Of a stretch of DNA of 19,497 bases, positions 1-8,300 are shown in pieces. Origin of the DNA: an uncultured bacterium (GTDB taxonomy: Bacteria; Actinomycetota; Coriobacteriia; Coriobacteriales; Atopobiaceae); NCBI GenBank assembly GCA_905214865.1, contig CAJMNO010000030.1:1-19497 (forward strand), given 5' to 3'. The position numbers and the translations under genes were made by a program. The notes below the pieces were generated by a model. That model was not told the origin of the DNA, searched no databases, and saw nothing but the letters and a program-made list of their open reading frames with translations. Every line of letters starts with the position of its first letter. The stretch's first letter is position 1.

Positions 1-327
1 GTTCCCTTGGGTTCTCGGGGCTACCGCTCTGGCTTCAGCTTGACTGTAATGGGGGTCCCTCTCAGCAGGGCCTAGGCACTTCAGCCAAGACGACCGAGAC
101 CGTCAGCCAAACCACAACAACACAGGTGAGCCGGAGGGGCAGCCCGGAGGGGTTGCCCAGGGACTGAGCGCGGAAGCGGCTTGGCCAACGGCTCAGTCCC
201 ACCAAGAAGCCATGCAAGCCAACGCACGTTCGGCAAGCTCGGACGAGTGCGCGAAGCCCATCCAAATTCAGGGTTCAGACGAAAGCTCAGACGATAGTTC
301 GAATCAGGACGAGAGGGGAGACCTGCG
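1..327. other. Upstream flank of the pilus locus, no convincing gene
   Basis: All three forward frames are interrupted here. One forward frame is open from about position 50 to a TGA at 329-331, but its only ATG is at 212, which would give a 39-residue hydrophilic, Ser/Asp-rich peptide whose stop overlaps the TTG start of the signal peptidase. That is too little to call a gene, although a leader or remnant is possible. A TTGACT box at 40-45 resembles a -35 element, but no matching -10 lies at the right spacing. The first 75 bases are open in another frame ending in TAG and could be the tail of a gene lying outside the window. Confidence 0.4.
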
Positions 328-960
328 TTGAGCGGGGAGAGGCACGACAACCCTCGGGGTGCGGGGTCAGCGGAGGAGCCGCGGCACGTGCGGCTTCCCA
401 CCGTCGACGAGGTTGACCGCGAGCTCCAGCGCTCCGAGAGCATCCGGCACAGCCACACGCTCAGGCGCAACGCCGTGTTTGCGGTAGCCGCCGTGTTTGC
501 CGCATCGGTGCTGGTCTCCACCTTCGTGCTGCCCACCTTCAGGATCTATGGCTCGTCCATGACCCCCACGCTCAACGAGGGTGACATCGTGGTCGCCACC
601 AAGGTGGGCTCCTACGGCCGCGGCGACCTCATCGCCTTCTCGTACAACAACAAGCTGCTCACCAAGCGCGTCATCGGGCTTCCCGGCGACTGGGTGGACA
701 TCGACTCCGACGGCAACGTGAGCATCAACGGGGAGGCGCTGGACGAGCCCTACCTCCAGCCCGGTGCCAAGAGTCTGGGTCAGTGCGACATCAGCCTTCC
801 GTACCAGGTGCCAGAAGGAACCTACTTCGTCATGGGAGACAAGCGCTCGATCTCGGTCGACTCGCGCCTCTCCCAGGTGGGCTGCATACCGCAGGACCAG
901 ATTGTGGGGAGGCTCGCCGTGCGCGTGTGGCCCCTCACAAACGTGGGGTCGGTCGCCTGA
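328..960 (+). CDS. lepB: Signal peptidase I of the pilus locus
   Basis: This is a 210-residue type I signal peptidase (peptidase family S26), which removes signal peptides from exported proteins, here presumably the pilins encoded downstream. The N-terminus is a hydrophilic cytoplasmic tail, followed by one membrane segment at about residues 48-68. The SSMTPT box supplies the catalytic Ser77, the KRVIGLPGD box supplies the general-base Lys113, and the conserved GDKRSISVDSR box lies at 170-180, so the enzyme should be active. Cys153 and Cys186 could form a disulfide. The start is TTG, chosen because a GGGGAG ribosome site lies about 8-13 bases upstream and there is no earlier in-frame start after the TAG at 292-294. 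The major pilin follows after 171 bases. Signal peptidase-like genes are common in Gram-positive pilus islands; the streptococcal SipA type often lacks catalytic residues, unlike this one. A dedicated role is inferred from position only. Confidence 0.92.
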   Translation: MSGERHDNPRGAGSAEEPRHVRLPTVDEVDRELQRSESIRHSHTLRRNAVFAVAAVFAASVLVSTFVLPTFRIYGSSMTPTLNEGDIVVATKVGSYGRGDLIAFSYNNKLLTKRVIGLPGDWVDIDSDGNVSINGEALDEPYLQPGAKSLGQCDISLPYQVPEGTYFVMGDKRSISVDSRLSQVGCIPQDQIVGRLAVRVWPLTNVGSVA

Positions 961-964
961 CCCA

Positions 965-980
965 GCCGGCAGCCGCCGGC
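965..980 (+). promoter_or_regulatory. Hairpin just after the signal peptidase gene
   Basis: GCCGGC at 965-970 pairs perfectly with GCCGGC at 975-980 across a 4-base loop, starting five bases after the signal peptidase stop codon. No T-run follows, so it is not a classical terminator. It could attenuate transcription or protect an mRNA end before the separately expressed major pilin. The remaining gap up to 1131 is purine-rich and shows no clear promoter boxes. Confidence 0.3.
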
Positions 981-1131
981 GACCAATTAAGAGCCGAATG
1001 CAAGCGAGTGCGTCATACGAAATGGAGGTTCCCCATGTGGTGTCCCAGAGGTCCCGACCCATAGCGCGGGTCTCGGAGGAAAAAGGGCGGCGGATGAGAG
1101 CCGCAGGGATCAGGAGAGAAAGGAAGCAGCA

Positions 1132-2727
1132 ATGAAACACCTGGGCAAGATGCTCACGGGGATCGTCGCGGCACTCGCGTCGGTCGCGATGGCGTTTGCG
1201 CTCGCCCCCGCCGCGTTTGCGGCGACGTCGCACACCATCACCATCAACGAACCCGATGGCCAGCAGGCAAGCCACACCTACGAGGCCTATCAGGTCTTCA
1301 AGGGCACCTACGACGGCAACAGCAAGCAGCTCACCGGCATCACCTGGGGCTCTGGCGTCGACGGAAATGCCCTCCTCACGGATCTCAAGGCAGACTCCAC
1401 CATCGGCAAGTACTTCGATAAGGCGACCGATGCCCCCACGGCGGCTGCCGCCATGGCGGACATCACGAGCAGGTCGGCCGATGCGGAGGCCCTTGCCAAG
1501 GTCGTGGCAAAGCACCTCACGACCACCAAGTACAGCACGGTGGAGAATGGCCAGAAGACCGACAAGATCACCGTCGACGCCGATGGCTACTACTTCATCA
1601 AGGACGTGACGGAGAGCCTCTCCAACGGGGACACCTACTCCAAGTTCATGCTCGAGGTCGCCGGCGGGGACGTGACGATTACCGCCAAGGACTCCACCAC
1701 GACCTCGAACAAGCACGTGAAGGAAACCAACGACTCCGTCGCGGATACCGCAGAGGAGAAGGCTGGCTGGAGGAGCGTCGCCGACTATGACATGGGCGAC
1801 CAGGTCCCCTTCCAGCTCGTTGGCCAGGTTGCTGCTGACTACGGCGACTACGACACCTACTACTTCGAGTTCGACGATACCTACAACAAGGACCAGCTTG
1901 GCGAGGCCAAGGGCGTCAAGGTTTTCGTGAAGGGAGTCCAGCTCACCGATGCGCAGCTCACTGCCGCTGGCTATAAGCTGACGCAGAACGAAGGCTCCTT
2001 CACGGTCGCCCTCAACGACCTGAAGAAGATCGTGGACGAGAGCGGCAACCCCATCGTGCACCCGGGCGATGACATCTCCGTCGAGTACACCGCCGAGCTT
2101 CTCACGGGAGCCAACATCGGCTCTGCGGGTAACGTGAATACCAGCCACATTACGTTCTCCAACAACCCCAACAACAAGGACTCCAAGGGCAAGACTCCCG
2201 ACCATACCACCAAGGTCTTCACCTACAAGCTCGTGGTGAACAAGGTCAACGAGGCCCAGAATCCCCTCTCGGGCGCCGACTTCACCCTGTATAAGCTCGA
2301 CAAGAGCGATGGCACGTACAAGGCGGTCCCCACCTCGGTAGATGGCAAGGATCTCAAGACCGTGAGCGAGGACGGGACCACGTTTACCTTCAAGGGACTC
2401 GACGAGGGTGTCTACAAGCTCGAGGAGACCACGACCCCCAAGGGTTACAACAAGATGTCCGATGTCGTGTTTACGATCCTGAGCACCACGAACGATGATG
2501 CCCAGACGCTCACGGGCCTGAGCGGGAACGCGAAGGATGGCACCGCCGAGTTTACGGCACAGGTTGCCGACGGCTCCCTTACCACCACCATCCAGAACAA
2601 CTCCGGCTCCGTCCTGCCCTCTACGGGTGGCATGGGCACCACGGTGCTCTATGTGGGCGGTGCAGTCCTCGCGGTGGTCGCGTGCGTTGGCCTCGCGATT
2701 CGCCACAACAAGCGTCAGAACGCATAG
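1132..2727 (+). CDS. Major pilin (pilus shaft subunit), LPSTG-anchored
   Basis: This 531-residue protein has the architecture of a FimA/SpaA-type backbone pilin. A Sec signal peptide ends at about residue 30 (AFA|ATS). The N-terminal pilin domain includes YEAYQVFKG at 50-58. A strand ending TITAKD places Lys186 where backbone pilins of this type carry the lysine used by the sortase for polymerisation, although the classical YPK motif is not present and this assignment is inferred. A CnaB-type domain at about 363-490 contains the E-box YKLEET with Glu431, expected to support an internal isopeptide bond. The sorting signal is LPSTG at 495-499, followed by a hydrophobic segment and a basic tail. 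An AGGAGAG ribosome site lies upstream of the ATG. The gene sits between the signal peptidase and the sortase and is followed by a hairpin, which fits a highly expressed shaft subunit. Confidence 0.93.
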   Translation: MKHLGKMLTGIVAALASVAMAFALAPAAFAATSHTITINEPDGQQASHTYEAYQVFKGTYDGNSKQLTGITWGSGVDGNALLTDLKADSTIGKYFDKATDAPTAAAAMADITSRSADAEALAKVVAKHLTTTKYSTVENGQKTDKITVDADGYYFIKDVTESLSNGDTYSKFMLEVAGGDVTITAKDSTTTSNKHVKETNDSVADTAEEKAGWRSVADYDMGDQVPFQLVGQVAADYGDYDTYYFEFDDTYNKDQLGEAKGVKVFVKGVQLTDAQLTAAGYKLTQNEGSFTVALNDLKKIVDESGNPIVHPGDDISVEYTAELLTGANIGSAGNVNTSHITFSNNPNNKDSKGKTPDHTTKVFTYKLVVNKVNEAQNPLSGADFTLYKLDKSDGTYKAVPTSVDGKDLKTVSEDGTTFTFKGLDEGVYKLEETTTPKGYNKMSDVVFTILSTTNDDAQTLTGLSGNAKDGTAEFTAQVADGSLTTTIQNNSGSVLPSTGGMGTTVLYVGGAVLAVVACVGLAIRHNKRQNA

Positions 2728-2750
2728 CACCAGGTAGGAATCACGCATCA

Positions 2751-2775
2751 GGGGCGGTCCTCCCCGGGCCGCCCC
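2751..2775 (+). promoter_or_regulatory. Intercistronic hairpin between major pilin and sortase
   Basis: GGGGCGG at 2751-2757 pairs perfectly with CCGCCCC at 2769-2775 across an 11-base loop. It lies 23 bases after the pilin stop and 25 bases before the sortase ATG. No T-run follows, so read-through is expected. It may act as a partial terminator or an mRNA stabiliser that raises pilin output relative to the sortase and minor subunits. This function is an inference. Confidence 0.45.
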
Positions 2776-2800
2776 GCAGGCACAGGGGAGGAGGCGCAGC

Positions 2801-3673
2801 ATGGGAAGGTGGCTCAGGACGCACGTGCCCGAGATTCTTCTCGTCTGCGTCCTCCTTGCCGGCTTGGGGATGATGCTCTACCCGTCCGTGAGCGACTGGT
2901 GGAACTCCATGCACCAGACGCAGGCCATCGCCACGTACGAGAAGGCCGTGAGCGACAACTCGGCGGAGCGCAACAAGCAGCTGTGGGACGACGCGGTCGC
3001 GTACAACGCGTCTCTCCCCCACGACGAGGGCCGCTTCAACCTTTCGGACGAGGAGCGCGCCAAGTACGAGCAGACCCTGGACGTGACCGGCACCGGGATC
3101 ATGGGCTACGTGGAGATACCCAAGATCAGCGTCTCGCTCCCCATCTATCACGGGACGGACGCGACGGTGCTGCAGATCGCCATCGGTCACATCCCCGGGT
3201 CGTCCCTGCCGGTGGGCGGCAAGGGCACCCACTGCGTGATAAGCGGCCACCGCGGGCTTCCGTCCGCGCGCCTCTTCACGGACATTGACCAGCTGCGCGA
3301 GGGAGACCTCTTCATGCTCAATGTCCTTGGAAAGACGCTGACGTATCAGGTGGACCAGATACGGGTCGTGCTGCCCGACGAGCTGGACGACCTAGCCATA
3401 GACGACGGCCAGGACTACTGCACGCTGGTCACGTGCACGCCGTATGGGGTCAACACCCATCGGCTGCTCGTGCGCGGGCACCGCGTCCCCAACCAGGGGG
3501 CGGCGGTCGCGGACGGCGACATGGTGCAGGTGAGCCCGGCGATCGTCGCCGCGGTCATCACCGTGGTGGTGCTGGCGGTGGCGCTGCTGGTGCGGGCGGT
3601 CGCCCGTGCCGGGAGGCGCGGAGATGGCAGGTCGCTCGGAAGGTCGGGCCTGGAAGAGGGAGCGGAGAAGTGA
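2801..3673 (+). CDS. srtC: Class C (pilus-polymerising) sortase
   Basis: This 290-residue membrane transpeptidase should join pilin subunits through their LPxTG signals on the outer face of the membrane. It has an N-terminal membrane segment at about 10-30, the class C core beginning with MGYVEIPKI at 101-109, catalytic His150 in SGHRG, catalytic Cys212 in TLVTC, catalytic Arg221 in THRLLVRGHR, and a second C-terminal membrane segment at about 245-268. Two membrane segments and the TLVTCTPYG signature are typical of class C. The region before the core, where class C enzymes usually carry a DPW or DPF lid that covers the active site, reads ASLPHDEGRFNLSDEE and lacks that motif. The start is supported by a GGGAGGAGG ribosome site. 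The gene ends in a 4-base overlap with the minor pilin gene. Confidence 0.94.
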   Translation: MGRWLRTHVPEILLVCVLLAGLGMMLYPSVSDWWNSMHQTQAIATYEKAVSDNSAERNKQLWDDAVAYNASLPHDEGRFNLSDEERAKYEQTLDVTGTGIMGYVEIPKISVSLPIYHGTDATVLQIAIGHIPGSSLPVGGKGTHCVISGHRGLPSARLFTDIDQLREGDLFMLNVLGKTLTYQVDQIRVVLPDELDDLAIDDGQDYCTLVTCTPYGVNTHRLLVRGHRVPNQGAAVADGDMVQVSPAIVAAVITVVVLAVALLVRAVARAGRRGDGRSLGRSGLEEGAEK

Positions 3674-4674
3674 CACGCACACAGGGTAGACGGCATGGGG
3701 CGCTGGGGCTGGCCCTTCTCGCCATCGTCGCGATGATCGCCACGCTTGCGGTGGCGCCCGCGACCCAGGCATGGGCGGTGCAGCGGATCGCCGACGGCAC
3801 CACCTGCTCGCTCACGGTGGAGAAGTGCCCCGCGGACGGGCAGGCCTTCCGCCTGTACCGCCTGGCGAGCATGGCGGGGGACGGCAGCCTGACCCTTGAC
3901 TCGCAGCTGGCGGACGCCGTGAGCCAGACGGGGATCGACCCCACCACGTTTGACGAGAAGACCGACGCCACCACGCTTGCCAAGGCGGCGCAGAGCCTGC
4001 AGGGCTACGTGGTCGCAAGCCCCAAGGCGTTTGGCGAGAGGGTCGCCACCGCGTCCGGCGGCACGGCCCGCTACCAGGGCCTGGAGCCGGGCATGTACCT
4101 GCTGTGCGCCGACGTGGTAACGGTGGGCGGCTCAACCTACACCGCGCTGCCCAACCTGGTGATCGTGCCGCGCATCGACGGCTGGACCTACGCCACCGAC
4201 TGCACGGTGGACGCAAAGTTCGAGGTCACGCCGGTGGAGACCCCTCACAACAGCGTCACCAAGCTGTGGAGGGGCGACACGGCGCAGGGCCGCCCCGCGT
4301 CGGTGAAGGTTCGCATCTACAACGGAACCACGCTCTACCGTGAGGTCACGCTGAGCGCGGACAACAACTGGACGTTCTCGTGGGACGGCAGCGGAAGCTG
4401 GTCCGTGCGCGAGGTGGGCGTGCCCAGCGGCTACACCTCCACCGTCACGGTCGCCAAGGCCAAGGCAGGCTTGGGTAAGACGGCCGGGAGCGCCTTCCAG
4501 GTCACCAACTCCAAGGGCGGGCAGAACCCCAAGGGCAGCCCCAAGAGCGGCACGTCCCGCCTGCCCAAGACGGGCGACCAGACCTCGCTGGTGCTGCCGG
4601 CGGTCCTCCTCTGCGCGGGCGCGGCGCTCGTGCTGGTGGGCCTGCGCGGCCGTCGCAGGGAGGGGGAGCGCTAG
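3670..4674 (+). CDS. Minor pilin / pilus base subunit, LPKTG-anchored
   Basis: The protein has 334 residues when started at GTG 3670, inside the GTGA overlap with the sortase stop. The open frame extends upstream to 3433, but that part only shadows the sortase; the chosen start follows a purine-rich GGGAGCGGAG site and places a clean signal peptide at residues 1-36 (TQAWA). An N-terminal domain contains four cysteines (46, 53, 146, 178) that may form disulfides. A CnaB-type domain lies at about 195-280, with Lys198 in VTKLW and Glu248 in SVREVG as candidates for an internal isopeptide bond. LPKTGD at 298-303 is the sorting signal, followed by a hydrophobic stretch and an Arg-rich tail. Small LPxTG subunits of this kind commonly act as the basal pilin linked to the wall; which end of the pilus it occupies is inferred. 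Confidence 0.88.
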   Translation: MTRTQGRRHGALGLALLAIVAMIATLAVAPATQAWAVQRIADGTTCSLTVEKCPADGQAFRLYRLASMAGDGSLTLDSQLADAVSQTGIDPTTFDEKTDATTLAKAAQSLQGYVVASPKAFGERVATASGGTARYQGLEPGMYLLCADVVTVGGSTYTALPNLVIVPRIDGWTYATDCTVDAKFEVTPVETPHNSVTKLWRGDTAQGRPASVKVRIYNGTTLYREVTLSADNNWTFSWDGSGSWSVREVGVPSGYTSTVTVAKAKAGLGKTAGSAFQVTNSKGGQNPKGSPKSGTSRLPKTGDQTSLVLPAVLLCAGAALVLVGLRGRRREGER

Positions 4675-5270
4675 TGTCCGGCAAGCTGGAACAGGTGGGA
4701 GGCGAGAGGGGCCGCACCCCTTGCTGGAGGCTCGCCCTGCTGGCAGGCCTGGCGCTTCTCGCCTGCGGGCTCCTGATCTGCGCGCACGGCGTGGCGCAGG
4801 CGGCGACGGAGCGGAGCGAGGGCACCGCCGCGTGCGAGGCGATCCTGGGATCGCTCGACCAGCTGGTGCCCGCGTCGGGCGAGTCGGCGGAGGACGACCC
4901 GGCATCGCTCCCCGTGCTCCAGCTGAGGGGCGTGGACGTGGTGGGCAGGCTCACGGCCAAGGGCATCTCGCTCGACCTGCCGGTCGCGGCGCTGGGCACG
5001 GACTCCGCCACGGTCCCGTGCCTGGAGCAGGGCAACGGAAACGAGCTGGTTGTGCGCTGCCAGCCCTGGCACCAGGGCGCTTCCGCCCTTGGCTCCCTCG
5101 CCAAGGGCGACGAGGTCACCTTCACCCAGGTGGACGGCGCCACGAGGACGTACAGGGTGGCGGACTCCGGCGAGACGAGCCAGGAGTTCGACGACCACTT
5201 TGACCTCCTCGTCTACTACGAGGGGCAGTTTGGGAGCAAGCACTGGGTGGGTTGCTCACAGTCCTCCTGA
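4674..5270 (+). CDS. Sortase-like secreted protein lacking catalytic residues
   Basis: This 198-residue protein has a membrane/signal segment at about 19-43 and an extracytoplasmic domain that I align by eye to the class C sortase encoded just upstream. VGRLTAKGISLDLPV (90-104) matches the sortase strand around VEIPKISVSLPI. LAKGDEVTF (142-150) matches the sortase LREGDLFML. DLLVYY (177-182) falls where the sortase has TLVTC. In this alignment the catalytic His is replaced by Gln130, the Cys by a Tyr at about 182, and the Arg by Trp191, and there is no C-terminal membrane segment, so it should not be a transpeptidase. Four extracytoplasmic cysteines (54, 116, 129, 194) could form disulfides. 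The GTG start shares one base with the TAG of the minor pilin, so translation is coupled. An assembly factor, sortase regulator or structural subunit are all possible. The fold assignment is moderate, and no established function is known to me. Confidence 0.7.
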   Translation: MSGKLEQVGGERGRTPCWRLALLAGLALLACGLLICAHGVAQAATERSEGTAACEAILGSLDQLVPASGESAEDDPASLPVLQLRGVDVVGRLTAKGISLDLPVAALGTDSATVPCLEQGNGNELVVRCQPWHQGASALGSLAKGDEVTFTQVDGATRTYRVADSGETSQEFDDHFDLLVYYEGQFGSKHWVGCSQSS

Positions 5271-5322
5271 CGGGAGGCTTGCAAGCAGCGCACGCGGGTC
5301 AAGACGACGATTCGAGGATACG

Positions 5323-8300
5323 ATGGACCGACTCTTCATTCGCAAGGTCAGCAGGATGCTCCGGGACAACCGGAGGAGGCGCGACTGGCGCGGGATCGCG
5401 GCGGTTGCGGGCGCGGTGGTCGCCGTCGTCTGCGGCGTGCTGCTGATGTATCCCGCCCACGCCCTTACCGGTGGGGACAGCCTCCGCAACGCCATCACGG
5501 ACCAGTCCGCCGTCTTCTCAAAGGCGGCCGGCACGGGTGACGACGCGTGGCAGGCAACGGACCCCGCCACCCCGGTGAGCGCCGACTCGTCCCTGCGGCT
5601 GCGCGTGGCCTTCAAGCTGCCCGCCGGCACGCTGGCCAACGGCTCGGTGCTGCAGTACCAGCTGCCCGAGGGCGTGAGCATCGACACGAGCAAGGCTCCC
5701 GTCTCCGGCGACGTGATCTCCGGCGTCACCGTCGCGGACCCCACCAACGCCAATGCCACCAAGATCGGCAGCTACCAGATCAAGGACGGGGTTCTGACCC
5801 TCACCTTCAACGACGACGTGACCAAGGCGAACGCCGGCACCCCCGCGGGAGATGCGAGCGACAGCGCCGCTGCGGAGCAGGCGCAGGCGGGGAGCGACCT
5901 CTCCGGCTACGTGGACATCGACCTGGGCTTTGACCAGCTGACCTGCGACGACAGCGGCCTTGCGACCATCAAGCTGAACGACGCCGTCACCCTTAAGGTC
6001 ACGAAGGCGGCGGAGGAGAAGGACCAGAACGCCGTCGCCGACGCAACGGCGGATGGCGCGGGCGAGACGGACGACTCTGCGTCGCAGGACGCAGACGCCC
6101 AGGCCGATGCGACCTCCGCGGCGGCTCCCGTCGCACGTGTCGCTGCCCGCGCTGGCTCCGACTCCGTGGACCTTACGGATCACATTACGGGTTCAAAGGT
6201 AGAGAAGCTCGTCAACGGCACCTGGACCGAGTCGACCGAGTTCACTGATGGTGACGAAGTGAGGGTCAACCTCACGTACCATCTCGCTAAGGGGACGATT
6301 ACCACTGACATCCCCAACGCCACCTATCAGCTTCCCGACGGCATTAGACCCGAGAGCCTCGAGTCGGGCGATGTCTGGATGGACGAGAAGGACATCGGCG
6401 ACTACACCATTGGGACCGACGGCAAGGTTACGATCAAGTTCAACCAGAACGCGATGCAGCTGGGGAATGGCGTCTTCGGAACCCTTATGTTCAAGGGCAA
6501 GGTGAGCAACGCGAGCGGTGGGGACTCGACCCCGATTCATTTTGGCGGCAGCGCCACCGACATCAAGGTCAACAAGAAGAAGGACAACCCCCAGACCGAC
6601 ACCCATGACATCAGCGTCAACAAGACGGCGACGCTGAGCAGCGATCGCAGCTATGTCGACTACACCGTTACAGCGTCGACCACCAAGGGCACGGAGGGCA
6701 CCGTGACCATTGGGGACCATCTCGACAAGAACAATTCGAGCAATGCCAACCCCTCCTATGACACGAACTCGCTCAGCGTTAAGAAGGTCGATGCCAACGG
6801 AAACACGTATTCCGTAAGCTACTCGAGCGATCAGGTCACTTGGGACACCAGTGCCAGCGATGGTCCCCACTTCAAGATCTCCGGCCTCCCTCAGCTGAAT
6901 GCAGGCGAGAAGTACGTGGTCACGTATCGCGCGAACGTCAACGCAACCTCGGGGGCGCAGACGGCAACGGTCGAGAACGGCGCGTATGCAGACTCTGGCA
7001 ACAACAGCAGCTCCGACTGGAAGAGCGTGGGTTGGACGAAGGACATCCAGAAGTCCGGTACCTACGACAAGGACGGGCACATCATCTGGTCCATCTGGGT
7101 TAACCCTAACGGGGCGGACATCTCCAATTGGGTGGTCCAGGACGACCTGAGCAAGTGCTTCGACGGATGCAAGATGGTCCAGCAGTTCATTGTCGAGACC
7201 GAGGACGGAAGTTATTCCCAGTACTTTGATTCCTCCAGCCCGACCTTCCTCGACTTCAGATTCTCGAGCATCGCCTCGCAGCTTTCTGACGCGCAGAAGC
7301 ACAGCAAGTTCAGGATTACCGTTTACACCAACGCCCCCAGTGGCGACGTAAGCGTGTCCAACACCGCAGAGGAGTGGGGCAATCCCGGGACTGGCCACGC
7401 CAAGGATACCGGCACCGCAGACGTGGTGCACCGCACGACCGATGTGGTGAAGAAGCACGTCGCCGACCAGATCGAGAATGGCAAGCCCCATACAGAGACC
7501 TGGTACTCCACCATCACGTTGCCCGAGGGCAACATCAAGTGGTACGAGTACGTCGACACCATCGGCAACGCGCAGACCTCCGAGGGCGTTGGCCTGGGTT
7601 CGAATAGCCATTACGCCACTGCGAGCGAACTGGAACAGGTGTTCAAGAGCACCATCGTCGACAACAAGGTGACGCAGGCGGGCAGCCTGGCAATCAACGT
7701 CGATAACTACAACAAGTACCTGTACACCGGTGCTGGCCAGCAGGCCTATTACGACTCGTATTACGAGAACCAAGACGGCCTTACCCAGAACCTCAGCATC
7801 AAGGTCACCTACTACGATGCAGGTGGGAAGGAGGTTCCCGCCACTGACTCCACCACTCGGGTGAAGAGCTTCAAAGTCACCGTCACTCCCACGGCCTCGA
7901 TCACCGCCCAGAGCATGACCATCGGAACGGAGCAGTCTCCGTACAAGACGCACATCGACACAACAGGTGCAGAGGAGGGCTCAACCTGGACCGTTTCCAA
8001 TACAGGAACGGTGGGGAAAAAGTCATCTACGGATACGTACTCGTTCACCAACCCCAAGACCTTTGACAAGGCGGTCAAGACGGGCAGCAAGGACGGAGCC
8101 GATATTTTCAAGAGCGGGAACGCGAACGTGAACTACGACGACGTCAACGGAACCCTGACCTATCGCCTGATGCTGACGACGTCGGCGAATGACAACAACA
8201 GGGACATCATCATTACCGACACGCTGCCAGAGGGTGCGACGTACGTGGATGGTTCGCTCTATGCGAAGTTCTTCAAGAGCGAATACGACAAGCACGATAC

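Noticed and set aside
328..960. Signal peptidase as an inactive SipA-type pilin chaperone
   Set aside because: The catalytic Ser77 and Lys113 and the GDKR...DSR box are all present, so an active protease is the simpler reading.
367..2802. 811-codon open frame on the minus strand
   Set aside because: It runs antisense through the signal peptidase and major pilin genes and is low in recognisable motifs. Long antisense frames are expected opposite high-GC coding DNA.
3433..3669. Upstream extension of the minor pilin reading frame
   Set aside because: The extension overlaps the sortase C-terminus and would bury the signal peptide. GTG at 3670 has a ribosome site and the 4-base overlap typical of coupled genes.
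5050..5322. Upstream extension of the adhesin reading frame
   Set aside because: It overlaps the pseudo-sortase gene and is Arg/Ser/Pro-rich shadow sequence. ATG 5323 gives a proper signal peptide.
6193..7953. 586-codon open frame on the minus strand
   Set aside because: It is antisense to the tip adhesin, whose frame shows a signal peptide, CnaB domains and an LPSTG anchor.
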